Below are positions 12,259-22,779 of a stretch of 64,000 bases of DNA, piece after piece (the first letter of the stretch is position 1; the number at the start of each line of letters is the position of its first letter). Made by a program: the position numbers and the translations under genes. The notes under the pieces are model-generated. The model was not told the DNA's origin, made no database searches, and worked only from the letters and a program-made list of their open reading frames with translations. The stretch lies in NCBI RefSeq assembly GCF_008831285.2, contig NC_045150.1, forward strand, positions 10,244,001-10,308,000, in the 5' to 3' direction. Source of the stretch: Nymphaea colorata (taxonomy: Eukaryota > Streptophyta > Magnoliopsida > Nymphaeales > Nymphaeaceae).

Positions 12259-12261
12259 CAA

Positions 12262-12620
12262 TTAGAAAAAGAGAGAGAAAGGCAAGAAGAAAGGAGACAA
12301 AGTTTGACGTGGTTCAGTTCAGGAGAACGTCCACACTAGGAAAGGCTTTCTTGCCGTTTTTCACACTATTCATCCTATGTACATCAATATATTATATAGG
12401 GCAGCATGAAGCAGCATAAATCACCCTGTAACCGATGAGAGATTTTTGGATATAATGATTTCATTGGTTTCTTTATTTCCCTCTAACGTTTCAATTTGAG
12501 AGACGTGAGCCAATTGAACATCATTATGATCTTTCTTTTTCTCTTTTCTTCTTAACGTTTCATCAGGATCATTTTCTTTTTCTCCTTGACTTTTAGTGTA
12601 AGAAACGTGGACCAGATCAG
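12262..12620 (-). repeat. 3' LTR of Copia element 2
   Basis: On the minus strand it starts TGGTCCACGTTTC and shares about 285 bases with 16921-17203. A TATA-like CCTATATAAT lies at 12391-12400, as expected for an LTR promoter. The 12262-12331 part, with a CGTGG box and a pyrimidine-rich end, has no partner because the 5' LTR is truncated. The lower boundary is set where the zinc-knuckle frame of Copia 1 begins. Confidence 0.82.
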
Positions 12621-12815
12621 GACCATTTTGGCTCACGCATGATAATCGATTGTTTGAATTTGATTTATACCTTCCATTTGTTGGGGCCATTACTGATTGA
12701 CATTGCATAGGAAGATTTGTTTGATGCTGAGTGTGACGTTGCAGTTTCCATTTTCTGTTGTCATTTTGGTGAGACATTGTAGTTGTGTTGGGTGTTTCAG
12801 CATTTGAGTGAAAAC

Positions 12816-14763
12816 TTACATTTGTTCCTTGCAGCTGTCGATGCCATAGTTGGATGTTGCAGTTGATTTGGGCATTACATTATTTGATTGAAAACTTCCT
12901 TGTTGGCTCGATTTGTCAAAATTGTCGTGAGCCAGATTTGAATAGTTTTCTTTAATATGCCTCCGTAAATGGGAATGGCTGATCACTTTGAGTTTGTCTT
13001 GTAAGTCAAAAAATTGATCTTTCCTCAAGGCTTTGGTGCATATGTCTACAATTTGGCCAGAAGAATTGACGTATCTAGTGGTCAGGCACCTTGAACTGGT
13101 CATTTCGCGCACATAATGATAATCAATCTGAATATGTTTTGACTGATTGTGGAAAACTGGATTTTTGGTTAAATAAAGTGTGTTGATATTATCACAATGA
13201 AGAATAGGTGCTTTCGTAATTGTAATGCCAATATCTCGAAGGTTTTGAAGGAGCCAAGTCAATTCTACAGCTGTTGATGCCATGGAGCAATATTCAGCCT
13301 CCGTGCTGGATCGAGCGACGGTGGATTGCTTTTCTGCACTCCAGGAAATACAGTTAGCTCCTAGGAAAGTACAGTACCCTATCATGGATCCTCTGGTGAG
13401 ATGGCATCCAGCCCAATCCGCATCTGAGAGGCCATATAGATCCATGATGCTTTGAGAGAGGATATGAATGCCATAGTCGGTAGTTCCTTTGATATATCAG
13501 AGAATACGCTTGGCAATTTGAAAGTGAACTTGAGTTGGATTTTGCATAAATGGGCTGATAAAATTCACTGAAAAAGTTATCTCTGGTCGAGTGATTGTCA
13601 AGTATTGTAATGCTCAAACTATATCATGATAAAGAGTTGGATATGAAAAAGGTGAAGTATCTAGAAGAGCTAGCTTGGCTGCCATAGGGGTGTTCATAGG
13701 TTTGCAATCAAGCATTTGAGCTCTTTCCAAAATGTCCTAAGCATATTTCGTTTGAGTGAGAAACAGACCATCGTAGGTATGCAAGGCTTCGATCCAAAGA
13801 AAATAACTTAGTTGCCCGTATCTTTCACTAGAAATTTGACTTCAAGCTTGGAGATAAAATTCTGAATTCAGTTAGAAGAGCTGCCTGTAAGAACCATATT
13901 GTCGACGTAAATCAAAATAATAAGACAATGGCCATTTTCATGAAATGTGAACATGGATGGATCTGAATAGCTGCTCTGAAAACCGTAAGTGAAAAGAAAA
14001 TCACTTAGCCATTGAAACCAAGCTCTAGACACTTTCTTTAGCCATATAGTGCCTTTCGAAGATGACAAACATGATGCAGTAGAAGAGGATCTGCAAACCC
14101 CGGTGGTTGTGACATATAGACCGTTTCATGAAGCGATCCATGTAGGAAGGCATTTTTTAGATATAATTGTTTGATGTTCCATTTGAAGATGGTAGCAATA
14201 GAAAGTACAAGTCATATAGTAGTTGGTCGAATGATGGGAGAGAAAGTCTCTTGGTAATCGATCCCTTCTACTTGAGTGAAACCCCAAGCAACTAGGCATG
14301 CCTTTAAACGATCAAGACTTCCATATGCTTTGGGTTTGGATTTGAAAACCCATTTTGATCCAACGACATTCATGTAAGGTTCTCTTGGAACTAAATCCCA
14401 TATATTATTAGATCTTAATGCAGTCATTTGTTCTTCCATGGCCGCTCTTCACCCATCATGCTTTAGAGCTTGTTGAACTGTTTTGGGCTCTTTGGGAATA
14501 CGGGAATAGATGGTATGAATGTTGGCATACTTAGGATTAGGTTTGTGAATGCCTACCATAGCTGTAGTTAACATCGTTCGGTTTCCTAGAGACATTGATC
14601 TGGCCATAGATCTTGTTACTATGGTTCGAGTTCCTATAGAGGTTGATTGAAGACTGGTGTCACTTGTAGTTTCTGAACTATGTAAGCTTGGTGGAGAGTT
14701 TGGTGTTGGATCAGGTGGATTGGCTGGATGAATATTTGTATCGAGAGATCTATCTTGTGGCAT
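12816..14763 (-). pseudogene. pol: Copia 2 reverse transcriptase and RNase H
   Basis: The linker (14449-14763) contains VTRSMAR and KPNPKYA, typical before Copia RT. RT opens at 14439 with NNIWDLVP and GSKWVFKSK. The first catalytic Asp block reads QLYLKNAFLHG, Tyr for Asp (codon 14161-14163). QPPGF follows near 14100, and the YVDD box reads YVDNM (Asn codon 13898-13900). RNase H (12816-13445) keeps DADWAG, ARSSTEAEY and HCDN, so its acidic residues are present. Frameshifts near 14070 and 13440 and several stops break the frame. Confidence 0.88.
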
Positions 14764-16144
14764 GCTTTATTGGAGATCATCATAGACATTTAGACATGGA
14801 TTTGGTGTAGGGCTGGAACCATATTAGGGAATGGGAATGGGTTTTCATCAAAGAGGACATGCCTGGATATGTATACGTCTGGCATTTGGTTTGAAATATT
14901 TGCAACCATTATGAAATGTGTTATATCCAATAAATATACATGGAACAGATTTAGGGTCAAATTTGTTTTGAACATATCCTCTCAAATAAGGGAAGCACCT
15001 GCTGCCAAAGATATGCATGCTGGAATAATCAGGAATCCTTTTAAACAATATAGAGGAAGGTGACTGCATAGACAATGTTGAGGTGGGGAGCCTGTTCATA
15101 AGAAAAACAGCTGCTGAGAAGGAGCGACGTTAGACCCGATTCAGTGATGGAGCGATGCTGGCACTCTGCTTTGACATTTTGCTCGGGTGTCTTGGGGCAG
15201 GAATACTGCCGTTTCATTTGAAGGTTGTCGAGATATAATACGAAGCAGGAGCTTGTATATTCACCACCTCCATCACTTTGGAAAATTTTTATTTTACTGT
15301 CAAATTGGCGTTCAACCATTTTGTGAAAATGAACAAAGGCATAAAAAAAATCAGATTTGTGTCTTAGAGGGTAAAACCATGTGAAATGGCTATTGCCATT
15401 GACAATTATAGCATGAAACCGATATTGTTCTCGAGATATAACTGGTGCCAGTCCCCAAAGATCACAGTGAATTTTTTTTTAGTGGGAAAGAAACAATATC
15501 GTCTTTTTCAGTAAAAGGCAATTTGCAAGTTTTTTCCATTTGGCAACTAGCATAAACCGAGAGAGAAATATTAGGTAAAACATCAATATATTCCTGGTTT
15601 TTAAAAAACGGGAGAACAACAGGTTGAGGATGTCCCAAACGTGCATGCCAAAACTCTTCCGTCACTTGTGGGAAACGTGATGAAAAGAAAATCTTATGAT
15701 TGCTGTGATTGTTCACTACATAGAGTCTGCCTTGTTCACTCCCTATTGCCATTACTCTGCCCGTCCTTCTGTCCTTTAGGGTGCATCAACCAGAGGTGAA
15801 TTCGAAATCGTATGGAAAATCATTAGTCAATTTGCTAACATAAATGAGATCTTTAGTGAGGCATGGAACATAGAGAACATCATTAATAGAAAGATTTGGA
15901 GAAATATCAGCCTGTCCAATGTGTGTGATTGCAATCGTTGCCCTTTTCCAACAACAGCTGTATCGGAGCCAAAATAAGGAGAGATGTTCTTAAGTTTACA
16001 TGTGTCTCTTGTCATATGCATTGTAGCTCCAGTATCAACTAGCCAGCCGAAATCTTGCGGATCATTAATTGTGAGAGCTGCGAGGGCTTGAATGGCATCT
16101 TCCACTTGGAAGGAATGATTGAACCGATTGTAACATTTAATCAC
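14764..16144 (-). pseudogene. pol: Copia 2 protease and integrase
   Basis: The protease site FGWLVDTGATMHMT lies near 16040 with an intact DTG. The pre-integrase zinc motif FWHARLGHPQ is at about 15660, with CQMEK downstream. The integrase core shows HCDLWGLAP (near 15460), IFQSDGGGEY (near 15280) and an AECQHR block carrying the Glu, so the D,D,E residues are readable. The frame shifts several times and the C-terminal part (14848-15099) contains CIFIGYN. Confidence 0.86.
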
Positions 16145-16890
16145 AGAGTAATTCTTTTTATTTCAAATTTGACATATGATACCTTTGGAAGAATCGGAGG
16201 AGTTGGCTGCGCCATCGCATTTTGGCGGTTGAGGAAGATTTGCATTGTATCCTGTTTGAGAAAGATTTGAATTGTATCCTCCTCCATGAGAGGGATTAAA
16301 GGTGTACCCCCCTCCACGTCCTCCTCTATAGTGTCGTCCTCACCCTCAGGAGACATGGTAAGTGCCCCGAGACCTGTTTTGCCCTTCACGTTGAGCATAG
16401 AAGGCAACTTGAGGTGAGGTATCGGAATTGAGAAATTTGTTTCTCACTTCTAGACTTTGCAACAGAGAGACCAATTCTTCACAAGAAGGTACTGGTGGCA
16501 TGAGCATAGCCATAACGAAAGGCTCATAGGCTTTCCATAACCATTGGAGAAGCCAGAAGGCTTTCTCTTTGTATCCAATAGTTTTTCCAATAGTAGCCAA
16601 GTAGTCACATTTGGCTTTGAACTTGGCGACATATACTTCAAGGGCATTGTTACCCTTTTTACATGTTGTAAGCATGTGTGTGAGATGAAATCCCCGTTCT
16701 TGGGATTGCTGGGTGAAAGCATCAACATGAATGGGCCAAATCTCTTGAGAAGAGTTAAATCCAACAATTAAACCAAGGACATTTTCAGACAACGTACCAG
16801 TAATCCATCCCTTTATATGGCGATGGGATCAATGCCAAGATTCAAACATGGGATTGGAGGTCAACTGTTGTGGATCAGCAGGATCAACAA
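16145..16890 (-). pseudogene. gag: Copia 2 gag, N-terminally truncated
   Basis: The readable part starts at NPMFESWH next to the 5' LTR and continues through WITGTLSENVLG and the open stretch 16346-16792, which has the Copia gag core. The Gly/Arg-rich tail leads to a ruined zinc knuckle near 16180-16140: the first Cys and last Cys remain, the second Cys codon is a TGA stop and the His is Tyr. A stop also lies in the N-terminal part. Confidence 0.8.
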
Positions 16891-16920
16891 TATGGCCTGG
16901 TGGAGCAGGAGAACCTACGA

Positions 16921-17203
16921 CCACACTAGGAAAGGCTTTCTTGCTGTTTTTCACACTATTCATCCTATGTACATCAATACATTATATAGGGTAGCATGAA
17001 GCTGCATAAATCACCCTGTAACCAATGAGAGATTTTTGGATATAATGATTTCATCAGTTTCTTTCTTTCCCTCTAATGTTTCAATTTGAGAGACGTGAGT
17101 CAATTCAGCGTCATTATGATTTTTCTTTTTCTCTTTTCTTCTTAACGTTTCATCAGGATCTTTTTTTTTCTCCTTGCATTTTAGTGTAAGAAACGTGGCC
17201 ATT
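16921..17203 (-). repeat. 5' LTR of Copia element 2, truncated
   Basis: Matches 12332-12620. It starts TGGCCACGTTTC on the minus strand, has the TATA-like box at 16981-16990, and loses its 3' end at about 16921. A 20-base T/C-rich block from inside this LTR (17162-17181) is repeated just outside it at 17206-17225. Confidence 0.82.
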
Positions 17204-17338
17204 TTTTTTTCTCCTTGCATTTCCCCTATCTGTACTCTCTCTGTGTGGTTATAGAATAGAAGAGAGAGTCTTTTTGTGGATGTAGGCTGATTTTAGCCAA
17301 ACCTCGTTACACCTGTGTGTTCATCTTTTCTTTCAACT

Positions 17339-17350
17339 TGGTATCAAAGC
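17339..17350 (+). other. primer-binding site of Copia copy B
   Basis: TGGTATCAAAGC matches the complement of the 3' end of plant initiator methionine tRNA (TGGTATCAGAGC) with one mismatch, directly after the LTR end. This is the usual primer for plant Copia elements. Copy C lost this site. Confidence 0.85.
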
Positions 17351-17959
17351 CTGCAACTGCTTTCACTGTGGTCTTCCATATTTTGCATCTTTCTAGAGCC
17401 ACGCTTCACCTGTCTGGTGCACGATCATTGTTTGATGCCGGCACCATCGTTTTCCAGCCACTCTCTCTGTTGTGTCCCCTGTTGCATCTCCTGTTCCTCT
17501 TCCTACATCCATAGTTTTTGCGTAACAAGGGAAACCACAAAGGAGCGTGCGGTTTCATGCTCTTTTTTTTTGTGGTGAGCAAGTGAAAGCCACCAAGGCC
17601 TTCTCCAAGGAGGGTGCTTCTCCTTTTAGTGTTTGAACAAGGGTGTGGCACAGAGTGTATTGTTTCCTGCCTTCTTCGAGGCACATGCCTTCCTTTGGGA
17701 GTGTGTTGTTTCCTGCCTTCACCGAGGCACGTGCCTCCTTTTTTGTCTAAGGAAGGCCATGCTCTTTCCAGCCTTCACCGAGGAGCATGCTGTTGACTTC
17801 TTTTTCTGTCTCTCAACAAGGGAAGGTCACGCTGTTTACAGCCTTCACCAAGCGGCGCACTGTTTCCTCAGTCACCTTTTTTTCTGCCCCTTCAGTCACC
17901 CGATCCGCCTCCTCAGTCACCTTTTTTGTTTATCAGACTCAAATCGTATTGACTGTGCT

Positions 17960-18604
17960 CCTACTCCACCAGGTACATAATGGAATGCTTTCTCAAGTTT
18001 GGTTTCAGTCAAGCTTGATCGATCAAATTATCTTCTCTAGCGTTCTCAAATTGAAAGTGTTGTGAAAAGTCAAAATTTGATCAAGTATGTTAATGGAAAA
18101 TGTTCTGCTCCACCTGAATTTCTTGATGAACCACACACACAAGAAAATACTGCTTATGATTTATGGTATCGTGAAGACCAACTTGCACTAAGTTGGATCA
18201 AAATCACTGTAACTCAACCAGTCATGTCACAACTGGTTCATGTTGGCACGGCTATAGATGCTTGGTGCATCCTTGAAAAACAGTATGCCTCACAAAATAA
18301 TCTTCGTATTATTCAGCTGAAAAGAGAATTACAAAACATAAAAAAGGGAGGAATGTCTATGACTGAATACCTTCAACATATTAGTTTCTTACATGATTCT
18401 CTTAGCAGAGTGCAGCACTTTGTCTCAGATACAGACCTTGTTCTCTATACCTTCAATGGACTGAATTCTGAATATGAATCTTTTATTACCACGGTTACTA
18501 TATTCAAAGATCTGCCTTCATGGTCTGAATTATATGATACGTTAATTACTCAAGAGCGATGAGTTGGAATGCTTTCTTCATCCCAGATGACTCAGGTTGA
18601 AGCC
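17960..18604 (+). pseudogene. gag: Copia copy B gag fragment
   Basis: The frame reads VKLDRSNYLL then a TAG where Trp is expected, and from 18062 an open stretch of 166 codons through QLKRELQNIK, YLQHISFLHDSL and SYNGLNSEYES-like blocks to LITQER and a TGA at 18560. It is the best preserved gag of the three copies. The zinc knuckle is deleted. Confidence 0.85.
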
Positions 18605-18605
18605 A

Positions 18606-20287
18606 CTGCCTCTAGAGAATATATATATATGTATATATATAATCAATCTTCTTAGTCATCTTTTTCTTACAAGATATATCTTATCTATATAGAGTACTAT
18701 CTTGGATGGGACACTCTCTTTTTTGCTATGACTGTTTTATTGACACAAATCTGTTCGTGTTGGCCCATGTCCACCCGAACTCAGCAGAACGCTCTCCACT
18801 CATTGCACTGATCTTGAGCAACTGTCATCACCCTATTTCTCTCTCTCTCTCTCTCTCTCTCTGATTTGGCCTGATTTGTTTTTTTTTATTCTGAAACAGC
18901 TCTTAAGGTGGAAAGACTAACGGAAGATGTGGACTGTGAAAGAGTCATGCATGGAATATTCTTCTGTCAGATTTTTCTTTCTTTGACACATAGCGTAAAC
19001 CAGTGTTGTTAGAGGTGCACACCTGCAGTAGGAGGTCTCTGTGCATCCCCTAGAAGAACGCCTCAAAAAATCTGAGTGATGCATCATTGACCTAATTAAG
19101 GTGTGTGGCATGACGACCTAATTAAGGTGTGTGGCATATATATATATATATATGCATGTATATTGAAATCAGACAGCTATTTTTGTGCTCAAATGGTTAT
19201 TCTGTATCATTAAAAACAGCTGTAAAAGTTGTATTCCATTATTTAAAACCATGGTCAGGCAACTGATCGTTGCAAATGCATCATTTGATGGATTCGAGGT
19301 GACAATCACCTTGAAGACGTTGCTAGGTTGTTGCATTTGAGAACTCATGGAAAACCCGTGCCGGGGACATCCAGCCACAGCTTGATAGGGAAGAGCAGCG
19401 ACCTTTTAGGGTTGACAGATTTGGAGTTTAAGAAAGCTGTGGCATATAGAGAAAAGTCGACGTCATTAATTGTTTTAGAGCTACAAAATAAATGGAGACA
19501 TGCAAAACATGATGCAACTTCACAAGAAACGGACCAAGTATTGAGGTCTTTTCATGTATGACTATCAAAGCTAGTGCTATCTGGATGATAAAATCATGAA
19601 ATAGGTTGATTCAATCCAGATTTCACGTAAAATGAAAAAAAAAATGTAAAATAGATGACAAGAAGACACCAGAGTACAAATTAAGAACAGCAAAGAAACA
19701 ACAATACATTCTTTGTCTTTCTCCTGGCCTTGCTTGTCTTCAATTTAGTTGGCCCGAGAGAATTTGATAGTTCTTGGTGGTGGCCTTGTTTGTCTTCGAT
19801 TTAGTTGATGTAGTAGAGCGCATGTATCTCTTTCGTATCCATCACCAAATCCTCCTTTGGGGTTTCTGGAGAAAATAACCTGGCAATCAAGATATTTTGG
19901 TTAGATTGCTAACCGATGGCTATTAGGAAATTTCTGTAACATAGACCTGTGCTAGATTTGTCAACAAGAGGAAAATGTCTAATTCCTTTAAACTGAAGTT
20001 GTTGATCCATGTGCCATCTGTATTTGAAGCTGGCATACATGGTTTTGTATTTTCTGGTGGAAGATTTGGATCATTCCCAATTAAGTCTTCTATCCTAAAG
20101 CTCATTTCGTTTTCCACCACTTATTGCAAACCCTAATAATGGAGCTTTTAGCTATCCTGAAGGATTTCTCGCTGTCGGATTGGTTCCTCTCTTCTTCTCT
20201 GCTGCTTCTATTTTCTTTTGTTTCGTCCTTTTTTTTAAGTTGTACTGTGGCATCCATTACTCTTTGGATGTGTTTAGTTTTATTTAA

Positions 20288-20320
<33 letters not shown>

Positions 20321-20660
20321 GTGTGAGTGCATGTGCATATATATGTATATATAAATAACATACCACTTAGGTAAGGGACAGGAGCCGGGCCTATTAAAAT
20401 TCCTTTTCTTTATAATTTAGCACTATCTTAAAATATATTTGGTGATAAACACACATTAAGTTAGTTATTTTCTATTTTATTAATATACCATAATAATTAG
20501 AAAAGGAATGGCACTTATAACATCAAAATTTTAGTAGTAGAAAAAATATTTTTTTATAAAAGTAATTTGAACTTAAACATTGTTTAGATTAAATTAGTGT
20601 TTATGATGAAGACATTAGGAAATTCATATTTTGTTCAGAACACTTTTTAACACAAATATA
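18606..20660. repeat. non-coding segment, copy of 5215-7150
   Basis: Direct match to the DNA downstream of Copia A from the AT tract onward, including the (CT)n at 18841-18860 and 20292-20320. It carries a short extra block with an ATAT/TGTATA tract at 19136-19255 that is also found at 23380-23530 and 37475-37610. No gene is supported. Confidence 0.8.
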
Positions 20661-21130
20661 AGAGGTCTGTTGGTTTTTTTTTGTGATCGAGGTAGTGTGT
20701 GTATGTGTGTGTATATATATATAATGTAAGAGGTCTGTTGGTTTTTGTTTATGATCCAAGTAGGGTGTGTATGTGTGTGTGTATACATATATATATATGT
20801 ATATATATATATTGTAAGAGAACTGTTGGTTTTTGTTTGTGATCGAAGTAGTGTATGTGTGTCTGTGTGTATATATATATATTGAAAGGTGAACTGACTT
20901 TTTAGAGTTATTCAGCCATCTAGTCGTGGTTGTCCGACCTAACTTGATAGATAGTTATTCACTTTTGTTGGTTTTTGTTTGTGATCCAAGTAGGGTGTGT
21001 GTGTGAGTAAGTGTGTGTGTGTGTGTGTGTGTATATTGTAAGAGGTCTGTTGGTTTTCAGAGTTATTAAGCCTTCTAATCAGGGTTGTCCGATCTAACTT
21101 TATAGATAGTTAGGAGAAAAATAAAGAGAA
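20655..21130. repeat. imperfect tandem repeat, units of about 70-90 bases
   Basis: At least five units share GTCTGTTGGTTTTTGTTTGTGATC followed by an AGTAG block, a GT-rich run and an AT-rich run. A second word, AGTTATTNAGCCNTCTA with TAGATAGTT, occurs twice (20898-20955 and 21058-21110). A single unit is present in the paralogue at 34930-35000, so the array expanded here. Confidence 0.85.
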
Positions 21131-22140
21131 AAAAGTGGTATGTATTTTCATTATCTATTATTAGTTATATACACACATGCATAATATATATATATATAAT
21201 TTTCAATGACAGTGCTATCTCTTTTATAACAAAAAATATTGAGAAAAGTCTTATCAATGTAAATTATTTGTTTCTATTCAACAGGGTGGTTCCCCTCTTT
21301 TTTGACTTCTCCACCACTAAAAGTGAAGTGTGGTCGAAGAAAGAAATAAAGTGACAGCTCCACGTGTTTTGAGTTCTTATGCACGTCTAGAGAGAGGGGG
21401 AGAGAGAGCAAACAGAAAGATGGAATTCCTTCCGGCATTAGCTAGTGACGATCGGCAACCATGAAGATTCATGAGGACTGTGGTGTTGGTATTGTGAATA
21501 GCTTTAAAATAGGGAAGGGAAGCTAGTCGACCAAGGCAGGGTGTCTTTCAGATGTGGTTCCATTAGCAAATGTGTTTTCTATATGCTTTTGTGGTGATGC
21601 TGCTTTGTGTTGAAGTCGGTGATATACGTGAGAGACTTCCTTCATAAAAAAGGATGAAAAGTTGCGGAAACTTGTTCTTCTTCTTGAAGAGTCATAATTA
21701 GCACATGTAGAATCATATAAATTAGACTGTCAATTGCTTCTGATGTAACAGATTTGCATTTTTCTTGTTGCCATGGTATTCATAATTCCTGTCTTTGATA
21801 GCCACCATATTGCCATGGGAAGCACAATCTACCAACTTCACATAAGTATTTTGATTCGAGCCTTTCTATTCCACCTCTATGTCTGCATCTTTCCCACCAA
21901 GACAGGAACTTTACTATCAACAATGTCATATCATGTAAATTAATGGTTTCTATTCAACGGGGCCATTCCTCTCTTTTTTTACTTGTCTACCATTGAAAGA
22001 AAGAAACAGAGTAACAGCTCCATGCCCTTTGACTTATCTTGCATGAAGAGAGCAAGAGAGAGAGAGAGAGAGAGAGCGAGAGATGGGAATTACATGTTTT
22101 GTTCTTATTTTAAATAGTAGTCTGTGCTGGCGAGTGGAAA
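21131..22140. repeat. non-coding segment, copy at 34990-35715
   Basis: Direct match to 34990-35715, including the TAATTTTCAATGACA block, an ATAGGGAAGG block and a GAGAGAGA run (22046-22082). No gene is seen. Confidence 0.75.
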
Positions 22141-22779
22141 AGAGAGATGAGCCCGACAAATTTTAAGATCTGTTTTAGCAAAAGAACTGAAGTATGCAAC
22201 TTTAGTTTGAAAGCGGAGAGCACTTCAGGGCGTAGTGGATCCTTCAGGTCCCTTTTTCAACAGTACCGAGGAGTAACCAGTCATTACATAATCAAGATGG
22301 TTGAAGTTTTTTGGGAATAAGATGAATGATGAAGAAGTTTAACAAAACTCTGATTGTTCATAATCTCAAGATAGAAGGAGCTACAAGTCTACACCAGTAG
22401 CAACCTATTTCCCCATGTAACTTCTTATATAAGGTCATTTCAAACGTGCTGGCTCTTAGAGAGGCTTTAGGCAACACAATCCCAATTGTGAAATAAATTT
22501 TTCATTGACCTATTATAGCACCAGTTTGGATGGAGAGAAATTAGTATAAAAGGAAAAGAATGGAAAGGGAAAGAAAGGATTTGGGAAGAAAAGGAGAGGA
22601 AAGAAAATAGAATGAAACAAATTGTTATAAAAGCTTGTTTGAATAGAAAGAAAAAGAATTGTTCAAACTATGTTTGTTTAAACTACATAAAGGAAAAGAA
22701 AGAAATAATTTAAGTTGTTGGAATAGAAAGAAAGAACGTTATTTTGATTTGCACACTGGGAAGGCACAAAATGACAAGA
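22141..22779. other. no gene; purine-rich tract at 22530-22740
   Basis: The 22530-22740 stretch is strongly A/G-rich on the plus strand (GGAAAAGAA-like words). Nothing else is recognised. Confidence 0.6.

Larger units (their letters stand above)
10883..12261 (-). mobile_element. Copia element 1 fragment (zinc knuckle, protease, integrase)
   Basis: A minus-strand Copia remnant of a different lineage from copies A-C. It begins with a zinc knuckle (CSHCHTVGHSRGRC, complete CCHC) at about 12200-12258 and ends in the integrase C-terminal region near 10947. Gag upstream of the knuckle is missing, and the knuckle abuts the 3' LTR end of Copia element 2. No RT is seen below 10883. Several frameshifts and stops are present. 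Confidence 0.82.
12262..17203 (-). mobile_element. Copia element 2, nearly full length, two LTRs, decayed
   Basis: The order on the minus strand is 5' LTR (16921-17203), gag, protease, integrase, RT, RNase H and 3' LTR (12262-12620). The 5' LTR runs straight into the gag frame: the LTR 3' end, primer-binding site, leader and gag N-terminus are gone. The two LTRs differ at many positions over about 285 shared bases, so insertion is old. All reading frames are broken. The far ends join Copia element 1 (12262) and Copia copy B (about 17204). Confidence 0.9.
17227..18605 (+). mobile_element. Copia copy B: partial 5' LTR, PBS, leader and gag
   Basis: It holds the 3' part of the 5' LTR (about 17227-17337), a primer-binding site, the leader and most of gag. 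Sequence is close to copies A and C. A deletion of roughly 80 bases relative to C removed the gag start region near 17950, and another joined the end of gag (18605) to an AT microsatellite, so protease and integrase are absent. It stands against the 5' LTR of Copia element 2. Confidence 0.88.

Noticed and set aside
10883-17203. Nesting of Copia 2 inside Copia 1
   Set aside because: The missing gag of Copia 1 is not found beyond 17203 and no target duplication is seen, so simple nesting cannot be shown.
17315-17980. Several overlapping open frames upstream of gag copy B
   Set aside because: They lie in the Copia leader, are Cys/Ser/Phe-rich and are not kept in frame in copies A and C.
20655-21130. 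Regular repeats considered as a CRISPR array
   Set aside because: Units are long, diverged and simple-sequence-rich without unique spacers, in a plant nuclear context.
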